Assembly (NCBI GenBank): GCA_902489955.1
Contig: CABUBY010000054.1
Span: 1 to 10,981, forward strand
Direction of reading: 5' to 3'
DNA from: an uncultured Collinsella sp.
GTDB lineage: Bacteria > Actinomycetota > Coriobacteriia > Coriobacteriales > Coriobacteriaceae
DNA length: 10,981 nucleotides
The notes beneath the pieces were generated by a model that was not told the origin of the DNA, did not search any database, and saw nothing but the letters and a program-made list of their open reading frames with translations. Below, piece after piece: positions 1 to 5,540 of this stretch (positions are counted from its first letter, which is position 1; each line of letters starts with the position of its first letter). A program made the position numbers and the translations under genes.

Positions 1-14
1 CCGCCGCTGTTTGT

Positions 15-76
15 GATCCCTTTTCCTCCGTCCCCTTCGGATCACGTGATCTGTTGGGGACGGAGGAAAAGGGATC
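15..76. repeat. 62-bp REP-like inverted repeat with a palindromic loop
   Basis: Bases 15-35 and 56-76 are perfect 21-bp reverse complements. The 20-base loop between them has its own perfect 12-bp palindrome, GATCACGTGATC (40-51), flanked by four unpaired bases on each side (TTCG and TGTT). The right arm starts inside the 10-mer GTTGGGGACG (54-63), which recurs in the repeat at 8514-8600. No T-tract follows it on the minus strand, so it is not a typical intrinsic terminator. I infer a REP/BIME-like mobile palindrome. It lies beyond the 3' end of the MFS remnant. Confidence 0.85.
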
Positions 77-90
77 GTCCTTTGGCCTGC

Positions 91-146
91 GGCGACCTTG
101 GAAACCGAATGATGGTACGAGCATCCATTCGGCTTCCAAGGCGGCC
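91..146. repeat. Long imperfect hairpin downstream of the MFS remnant
   Basis: Bases 96-111 pair with 126-141 at 15 of 16 positions (CCTTGGAAaCCGAATG against its complement). Pairing extends inward by four base pairs (GATG 111-114 with CATC 122-125, sharing base 111 with the outer arm in a shifted register) and outward, with mismatches, to 91 and 146. Minus-strand transcripts leaving the MFS remnant (stop at 186) would run through it. There is no T-tract, so it may act as an RNA 3'-end stabiliser or be another palindromic repeat. Its sequence is unrelated to the GGGGACG repeats. Confidence 0.65.
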
Positions 147-185
147 ACGGACAGAACGGGACGAACAGAAGAGAGCGACGGACGT

Positions 186-635
186 CTACTCCCCCGCCAC
201 GCACGCGCGCAGCTTGGCGGCGATGGGCTCGGATGCCAGCAGGAACACGAGCATGACCACGGAGCACGCCAAGCACACGATCCAGGTGCTCGCAAAGGAG
301 CCCGAGACGGCAAAGAGCACGTAGACCTGCCACAGCTCACCGACAAAGCTCATGCCGGCAAGCACCGCCGAGGTAGCGATAACGGTGAGCGAGCCCAATA
401 CGCGGCCACTCACCTTATCGGCAACATGGCCGATAACGAGCGAACCCACGACGCTCACTACGGTGGAGATGGCATTGGAGATGTTGTACTGCGCAAGGGA
501 AATGCCCAGGTCGCTGACGATCAGCGGCTGGAATAGGCTCATGCAGTTGACGAAAATCGTGTAGCACGTGGCCATGATCACGAAGCCGGAGGCCACCACG
601 AGCCAGCCGGGGAAGAACTTACGCTGCTGGGGCAT
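186..635 (-). pseudogene. MFS transporter remnant with in-frame internal deletion (149 aa)
   Basis: The product starts like a typical Major Facilitator Superfamily carrier: a short cytoplasmic N-terminus (MPQQRKFFPGW), TM1 about residues 11-32, TM2 about 48-68, a DKVSGR-type loop between helices 2 and 3 (about 73-78), TM3 about 80-98, and the start of TM4 about 102-112. After VSGSF (about residue 113) it passes directly into what looks like the last helix and cytoplasmic tail of such a carrier (STWIVCLACSVVMLVFLLAS, then a charged tail). MFS proteins normally have about 400 residues and 12 helices, so helices 5-11 appear to be missing while the reading frame is kept. The start is supported by AGGAG four bases before the ATG. 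It follows the M20 amidohydrolase by 122 bp and may once have carried that enzyme's substrate or product. Transport by the remnant is unlikely. A functional small membrane protein cannot be excluded. Confidence 0.7.
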
Positions 636-673
636 ACTGCTCCTTATTTAACAAACGAATAGCCGGCGCAGGG

Positions 674-765
674 GCCGGTAGTGCCCAAGATTGCCTTGAA
701 AGACAAGGGCATAGGCCTTACGGCCATGCCCGCAGGCTTGAAAGGCAAGGTTGGGTGCTACCGGT
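674..765. repeat. 92-bp nested hairpin overlapping the 3' end of the amidohydrolase gene
   Basis: Arms 674-697 and 742-765 are 24 bases each and pair at 20 positions; two of the four mismatches are G.T wobbles. The right arm includes the stop codon and last codons of the M20 gene (758-765). Inside is a tighter hairpin at 707-731. The structure fills most of the gap between the amidohydrolase and the MFS remnant. It could protect the 3' end of the amidohydrolase mRNA or end transcription. Confidence 0.6.
707..731 (-). terminator. Probable intrinsic terminator of the M20 amidohydrolase gene
   Basis: On the minus strand GGGCAT plus GGCC pairs with GGCC plus ATGCCC around a four-base loop (GTAA), with one bulged base. 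The stem is followed by TTGTCTTT, a broken but T-rich tail. It begins 27 bases past the stop codon. The tail is weaker than those at 2129-2153 and 10770-10794, so some read-through into the MFS remnant is plausible. Confidence 0.5.
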
Positions 766-2050
766 GGTCGGCGATATAGCCCAAAGCGACGGCGGTATAG
801 GCCGCGGCGCCGAGCGGCAGCTCGGCATCGTTAAAACGTGCCTTGGGATGGTGCTGGGCAAAGCGTTCGTCCGTGTCGGTTACGGCCGCGCCCACGGTAA
901 AGTACGCACTCGGAATCTCGCTCGAGATAAGCGCAAAGTCCTCACTCGCCATGGCATGGAAAAGCGGCAAGAAAGCCGCCTTGGGCAGCACTGCGCCCAC
1001 GTAGCCAAGCGACGCCTGAGTCATATCGCTGTCGAGTACAAGCGGCGGAACATCCGAAAGCGTCTCGATGGTCGCCGGCGTACGATAGGTCGTAGCAACG
1101 CCGTTAACGACCTCCGCGATGCGGGTCTTTAGGTGAGCCATGAGCTCAACATCAAAGCCGCGCAGCGTTCCCTCGAGCACGCAGGTGTCGGGGATGACGT
1201 TGGCCGCCAAGCCGCCGGCGAACTTACCAACGGTAAGTGCGACTTCCTTGGCCGCCGGCACCTCGCGGGAGATAAGCTCCTGGAGCGCCAGGTGCATGTG
1301 GACGCCGGCCGTGATGGGGTCGATGCAGATCTCGGGGCTGGAACCGTGGCCGCCCTTGCCCTGGAGCGTGATGCGGAAACCGTACACACCCGAGAGCGCC
1401 GGGCTGCCGTAGAGCACCAGGCCAAGCGGCGACTGGCTGTTGACATGCATGGCAAAGGCCGCCTGAGGGCGCGGGTTCTCGAGCAAGCCGTCGGCGATGG
1501 CAGCGCGTGCTCCCTCAAAGGTCTCCTCGCCCGGCTGGAACAGCAACTTGACGGTAGCGTTGGCCTCCACAAGCTCGGCCTCGCGGGCCTTGAGCAGGCG
1601 CGCCGCACCAAGCAGGGCCGTCGCGTGCATATCGTGACCGCAAGCATGCATGCAGCCATTGGTGGATGCAAAGGGCTCGCCGGATTCCTCGACAACGGGA
1701 AGGGCATCCATATCGCCTCGGAGCATGACGACCGTTCCGGCCTGCTCGTCCTTGCACGTGCCATTGCCCTGAGCGGCCGCACCGGCACCGATCAGGCCAA
1801 CGACGCAGGAACCGTCGACTAGCGTGGTATGGGGGATGTCCATCTCGTCCAGACGTGCCTGGATATAGGCAGACGTCTGCGGAAGATTGTTACCCAGCTC
1901 GGGCATCTGGTGTAGATCGTGTCGCCATGCAGCGAGCTCGTCTGCAAAAGCCTGAGCTTCTGCGACAAGACCGTCACCGATAGCGGCCTGCGCCGCCGCG
2001 GTGGCCTGGGGCGCTGGTTGCGGTTGAAAATCGGACAGAGCTGATGCCAT
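758..2050 (-). CDS. M20D-family metallo-amidohydrolase (N-acyl amino acid / hippurate hydrolase type)
   Basis: The 430-residue product matches the M20D amidohydrolase family, cytoplasmic di-metal enzymes that remove acyl or aryl groups from N-acylated amino acids. Visible motifs: the HDLHQMPELG start motif (44-53), RGDMDALP (111-118), HACGHD (135-140, with C137 and H139 as expected metal ligands), FQPGEE (171-176, with the catalytic and metal-binding glutamates), H202, GKGGHG (231-236), NVIPD (284-288) in the lid/dimerisation domain, ASEDF (368-372) and the late HHP ligand motif (400-402). All expected metal-site residues are present, and the length is normal or slightly long because of an alanine-rich N-terminus of about 30 residues. 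I chose ATG 2050 over upstream in-frame starts (to 2128) because GGAGGG lies five bases before it and the extension crosses the upstream gene's terminator. Substrate cannot be told from sequence: hippurate, N-acetyl amino acids and aminobenzoyl-glutamate are all possible. Confidence 0.9.
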   Translation of the reverse strand: MASALSDFQPQPAPQATAAAQAAIGDGLVAEAQAFADELAAWRHDLHQMPELGNNLPQTSAYIQARLDEMDIPHTTLVDGSCVVGLIGAGAAAQGNGTCKDEQAGTVVMLRGDMDALPVVEESGEPFASTNGCMHACGHDMHATALLGAARLLKAREAELVEANATVKLLFQPGEETFEGARAAIADGLLENPRPQAAFAMHVNSQSPLGLVLYGSPALSGVYGFRITLQGKGGHGSSPEICIDPITAGVHMHLALQELISREVPAAKEVALTVGKFAGGLAANVIPDTCVLEGTLRGFDVELMAHLKTRIAEVVNGVATTYRTPATIETLSDVPPLVLDSDMTQASLGYVGAVLPKAAFLPLFHAMASEDFALISSEIPSAYFTVGAAVTDTDERFAQHHPKARFNDAELPLGAAAYTAVALGYIADHR

Positions 2051-2055
2051 AGAAG

Positions 2056-2061
2056 CCCTCC
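2056..2061 (-). promoter_or_regulatory. Ribosome binding site GGAGGG fixing the amidohydrolase start
   Basis: GGAGGG on the minus strand is five bases upstream of the ATG at 2050. None of the in-frame start codons further upstream has a comparable site, so this decides the start. Confidence 0.8.
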
Positions 2062-2080
2062 AGTAACGTTTTTGCAGCAC

Positions 2081-2116
2081 GCACTTTGATAGCGTAAAGT
2101 GCAAGGTACAACTGTA
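2081..2116 (-). promoter_or_regulatory. Candidate promoter/operator region of the amidohydrolase
   Basis: This gap between the exporter's terminator and the amidohydrolase RBS has two dyad elements. One is a perfect 7-bp inverted repeat, GCACTTT (2081-2087) and AAAGTGC (2096-2102). The other is a dyad-like box GTACAACTGTA (2106-2116) that also occurs upstream of the YhgE operon. Promoter hexamers are not clear; TTGTAC in the box could serve as a weak -35. Operator function is inferred. Confidence 0.35.
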
Positions 2117-2128
2117 AGGGCATGACAT

Positions 2129-2153
2129 AAAAATGCCGCCCTGGGAGGGCGGC
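2129..2153 (-). terminator. Intrinsic terminator of the EamA transporter gene
   Basis: On the minus strand GCCGCCCT (2146-2153) pairs perfectly with AGGGCGGC (2135-2142) around a three-base loop. The stem is followed by A and then five T residues (2129-2133). The stem begins 12 bases past the transporter stop codon. Confidence 0.9.
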
Positions 2154-2165
2154 GCAACAAGTTGT

Positions 2166-3149
2166 TTACAATTGCGGGTGTGATTTTCGGCGCAAGAAAT
2201 CGAAATGCGTCTCGCTCAAGATAATCGAAAGAAAGATGAGCGCGAAGCCGGCGAGCAGGCGCGAGGTGAGCGCCTCCCCCATCAGCAGCACCGAGAACAG
2301 CACGCCCGAAGGCGACTCCATCGAAAGGAGCAGTGAGCCCGTCGAGGCCGAGACATGCGCCAAGCCGACGTTTTGGATGAGCAGAGCCGCGCATGTGCAA
2401 CCAACCGAGAGAAACGCCATCGCGCTGATAAAGCTCGGCGTCCACACGGACAGAGGCGCTTGGGTCTCGAATAGCAGCGACGTTGCCAGGCTCAGCACGC
2501 CGTTGCCCACAAACATCCAAAACGTGATGACGTTGATGTCCATTTTGCGACCGTACTTGGCAGTCACCGCCATCTGGATGGCGAAAAAGACCGCACCCGC
2601 CAGCGTAATGACATCACCGATGTTGAATTCAACGCTATCGAGCGCCACCAAGCCAATGCCCGCCAAGCACAGCAGCGCCGCGCCCAGGTTATAGCGGGTG
2701 AGTTTTTCGCCGCTCAGAAAATAGCTCGCGAACGGCACAACGATGCAATACGTGCCCGTCAAAAAAGCATTCTTGCCCGCCGTGGTGTGCGCCAGACCGA
2801 CTGTCTGCAGGGCGTAGGCGGCCCACATAAGTGCGCCCATGCCAAGTCCGACGATAAGGTTGCGGGCGTTGAGGTGCGCGATGATGCGCTTGTGGAAGAT
2901 GAAAAACATGACCAACGCCGCAGGCAGAAAGCGCACGTAGAGCAGTTCGAACACCGGAATGGTGTCGAGCGCGTCCTTCATGGTCGTAAAGGAGTAGCCC
3001 CAGACGACTGCCACCGAAAGCAGCAGGACTTTCCAGAACAGCGGCGAGCGAGCGCCGGCGCCGCGTGAGGTGCCGCCCGCGCCCAGGTCCTCGCGAGCAA
3101 CAGGGCTATCGGGCATCATTTCGATATTGTCAGTGGCATGCTGGGCCAT
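2166..3149 (-). CDS. EamA-domain drug/metabolite transporter (DMT superfamily) permease
   Basis: The 327-residue protein has the two-fold EamA repeat of DMT-superfamily exporters. A hydrophilic N-terminus of about 36 residues precedes ten hydrophobic helices at roughly 38-57, 66-84, 97-116, 125-143, 152-170, 178-196, 207-226, 240-260, 267-289 and 295-312. The first repeat carries the family-like LLYVRFLPAALV segment (69-80). The second ends with the recognisable sequence of a helix with SMESP (276-280), GEALTSR (291-297) and a final helix. Family members export amino acids, nucleosides or other small metabolites across the inner membrane; the substrate cannot be inferred here. GAGG lies seven bases before the ATG at 3149. 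It appears monocistronic, flanked by terminators at 3217-3258 and 2129-2153. I see no convincing promoter hexamers in 3150-3216. Confidence 0.88.
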   Translation of the reverse strand: MAQHATDNIEMMPDSPVAREDLGAGGTSRGAGARSPLFWKVLLLSVAVVWGYSFTTMKDALDTIPVFELLYVRFLPAALVMFFIFHKRIIAHLNARNLIVGLGMGALMWAAYALQTVGLAHTTAGKNAFLTGTYCIVVPFASYFLSGEKLTRYNLGAALLCLAGIGLVALDSVEFNIGDVITLAGAVFFAIQMAVTAKYGRKMDINVITFWMFVGNGVLSLATSLLFETQAPLSVWTPSFISAMAFLSVGCTCAALLIQNVGLAHVSASTGSLLLSMESPSGVLFSVLLMGEALTSRLLAGFALIFLSIILSETHFDFLRRKSHPQL

Positions 3150-3216
3150 AGGGCATCCTCGCGCTCAATCTGGGCGTGGTGTCCGCACGCGCATGGCTGC
3201 GTGCCGCCTCATGGTC

Positions 3217-3258
3217 AAATAAAAGCAGGGCGCACCGGACCCCCGGCACGCCCCGCTA
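3217..3258 (-). terminator. Terminator of the two-gene YhgE/Pip operon
   Basis: Minus-strand hairpin: AGC (3256-3258), CGCCC complement (3250-3254) and CCG complement (3244-3246) pair with their partners at 3224-3226, 3228-3232 and 3236-3238, with one mismatch and a small internal loop. The stem is followed by TTTTATTT. It starts about 90 bases past the second YhgE stop codon. The intervening bases 3259-3350 show no gene or clear motif. Confidence 0.7.
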
Positions 3259-3350
3259 CTGTAGCAACAACCAAGCAGCCCGTGCAATTCACTACGCTAA
3301 AGCATCGGGTTGGAAGATCTCGATGTTCCGACGGCGTTTACGTTGCTGAA

Positions 3351-5540
3351 CTAAATCAATTTGGTTGACTCCAGTTTTTCGATGATCCAGTCGTTGGCTT
3401 TGATGACCGGGCGGCGGAAGACGACGCCCAGTGCCAGCGACGGAATCAGATAGCTCGCCAGAATGCCTAGCTCAATCCAGTACTCCATGTGGTACGCACC
3501 GGCCATGGCGGCATGCATGGCGTTGATGCCGTGGGTGAACGGCAGGAACGGATAGATCGCCTGGAACACGGGGCCGGTCATCTCGATGGGGAACGTGCCG
3601 CCCGAACCGCCGACCTGCATGACCAGCAGCACGACGGCGAGCGCCTTGCCGATATCGCCAAACGAAACCGTAAGCGTGTAGACGATATTGGAGAACACGA
3701 GACTCGCGACCCAGCCCGCCAGCACAAACTGCAGCGGGTCGTCGCACTGGATGCCAAAGAACAGGATGTCGCCCGCACACACGAGCGTTGCCTGCAGCAG
3801 GGCCAGACCGCCAAAGAACAGGTAGCGACCCAGGTAGATCTCGTGCAAGCGCACGGGGATTAACTCATTGATGAGTTCGTCGTCAACCGACACCTTCATC
3901 ATGGCCGCCAGCACGATCGAGCCGACCCAGAGCGACAGAATCGTGTAGAACGGCGCCATGGCCGAGCCGTAGTTGCGGATCGGATAGACCGGCTTGCGAT
4001 CGAGCGCGACAGGACCGGAAAGCGACACGGCCAAACCCTCGGGATCATTGCCAATCATCGTCTTGATCGTGGCCAGATCGTCCGACATCAGGGCACCGTC
4101 GAGCTCGTCCTTAAAGGCACTGATCTTATCGGACGCTTCACCCAGCTGATCGGAAGCCTTGTTGACCAGCTTTGCAGCCTTGGAGAGGCCCTTTGCCAGC
4201 GAACCGGATGCATCGGTTAGACCGGCAACAGCGCTATCAAGATCGCTCGAGATGCCGTTCAGCGAATCCAAAACACCCGAAATGCTCTTCTTGAGCTCCT
4301 TAGCCTTAGCCGAGAATGTGGAGTCGTAATCGATCTTGGCACCCGAGACGCCCGCCTTGGCGTCGGCGATCGCCTGGTCGGTTTCGGCGCGGACATCGTT
4401 AACCTTTGCCATGCTGTCCGAGAGCGACGTCGCGATGCCCGTCAGCTCCTTGGCATTGTTGCGGTACTCCGTCGCGATTTTGCCCAGCTCTGCAGCCGCG
4501 TCCTCAAGCCCTTCCTTGAGCTTGTCGTTACTCACCTGGCCGGCAAGGCTGCGGAGCTTATCGGCCGCAGCGTCAATCTCATCGGCACGCGCGTTGAGCG
4601 ACGCGGCACCGTCGTTGAGCTGTGCTACCGTCAGATAGACATGCTGGTTCGCGGCGTCAAAGGCCTTTGCGAGCTCGGTGGACACGTTGTCGAACGACCC
4701 GGCACTTCCATCAATCGCCGCATCGATGGCATCGCTGGCTGCCTTGAGCGCCTGCCCGGAATCAGCAATACCGCTCTCGGCATGCTCCATCAGCTGCTTC
4801 ACCGACTGGTCGGTGGTCCCGGTTTGCTTGAGCAGGCCGCCCGCCGACGTCAGCGAATCGGAGGTCGAACTCAAAATGCCCGCAAGCGACGTCGCGCTCG
4901 CCTGAACGTCCTGCAGGTCCTCGACCGAATCGCCCAGCGTAGAGGACAGATTGGCGATAAAGTTGCTCACCTGGTCGGTACTCATATAGTCGAGCAGGCT
5001 GGACACGGTCTTAAGGCCGATGGTCGTGATGGTTTCGGTAAAGGTCTCGTTGACCTGACTCTGGACGGCGCTCGAGCCTTTCTCGGTCACAATCTGTGCG
5101 ATGGCGTTGGCCTTCTGGTTCTCATAGAACTCGATATCGGCGTGCTTCACCTCGGTCGAGAAAAGCGTCATCATGTCGGCGCTAAACGTTTTAGGGATAA
5201 CGACGGCAGCGTAGTACGCGCCCGACTTAACGCCCTCAATCGCCTTATCGCGGTCGTTGAGAACGACCCAGTCGAAGTTCTCGTTGCCGCGCAGAGTGGC
5301 GGTTACGTTTTCGCCCACGTTGACCTCGACGGGAATCAGATCGCTCTCGTAGCCCTCGTCGGTGTTGACCACGGCGATCTTAAGGTTGCCGGTATTGCCG
5401 TAGGGATCCCAGCTTCCGGCGATGTTAAACCATGCGTACAGGCACGGCACGATAATGAGACCCATCACGACGATCATGCCGATCACGGAGCGAGACACGT
5501 TTTGGACATCGCGCTTAAACAGGTGCAGGATGTTTTTCAT
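3351..5540 (-). CDS. YhgE/Pip-family membrane protein (729 aa, second of tandem pair)
   Basis: The product has the three-part YhgE/Pip layout. N-terminal domain: a cytoplasmic FKRDVQN start, TM1 about residues 19-39, then the family motif WDPYGNTGNLKIAVVNTDEG (about 44-63). Middle: a long extracytoplasmic region, about 190-510, rich in Ala, Ser, Asp and Lys and predicted mostly helical/coiled. C-terminal ABC-2-like domain: helices about 530-550, 572-598, 605-627, 630-654 and 690-712, with NYGSAMAPFYT (about 524-534) and GGTFPIEM (about 647-654). Relatives include Lactococcus Pip and Bacillus YueB (phage receptors) and EsaA of type VIIb secretion systems. No ESX/WXG100 or EssC gene is in the window, so a secretion role is not supported. 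The start is certain: AAAGGAGGTGA lies seven bases before ATG 5540. Confidence 0.9.
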   Translation of the reverse strand: MKNILHLFKRDVQNVSRSVIGMIVVMGLIIVPCLYAWFNIAGSWDPYGNTGNLKIAVVNTDEGYESDLIPVEVNVGENVTATLRGNENFDWVVLNDRDKAIEGVKSGAYYAAVVIPKTFSADMMTLFSTEVKHADIEFYENQKANAIAQIVTEKGSSAVQSQVNETFTETITTIGLKTVSSLLDYMSTDQVSNFIANLSSTLGDSVEDLQDVQASATSLAGILSSTSDSLTSAGGLLKQTGTTDQSVKQLMEHAESGIADSGQALKAASDAIDAAIDGSAGSFDNVSTELAKAFDAANQHVYLTVAQLNDGAASLNARADEIDAAADKLRSLAGQVSNDKLKEGLEDAAAELGKIATEYRNNAKELTGIATSLSDSMAKVNDVRAETDQAIADAKAGVSGAKIDYDSTFSAKAKELKKSISGVLDSLNGISSDLDSAVAGLTDASGSLAKGLSKAAKLVNKASDQLGEASDKISAFKDELDGALMSDDLATIKTMIGNDPEGLAVSLSGPVALDRKPVYPIRNYGSAMAPFYTILSLWVGSIVLAAMMKVSVDDELINELIPVRLHEIYLGRYLFFGGLALLQATLVCAGDILFFGIQCDDPLQFVLAGWVASLVFSNIVYTLTVSFGDIGKALAVVLLVMQVGGSGGTFPIEMTGPVFQAIYPFLPFTHGINAMHAAMAGAYHMEYWIELGILASYLIPSLALGVVFRRPVIKANDWIIEKLESTKLI

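Noticed and set aside
2051..2128. A longer N-terminus for the M20 amidohydrolase (26 extra residues)
   Set aside because: The extension is Cys/Tyr/Leu-rich, unlike the family, reaches close to the upstream gene's terminator, and has no RBS. The ATG at 2050 has a strong GGAGGG.
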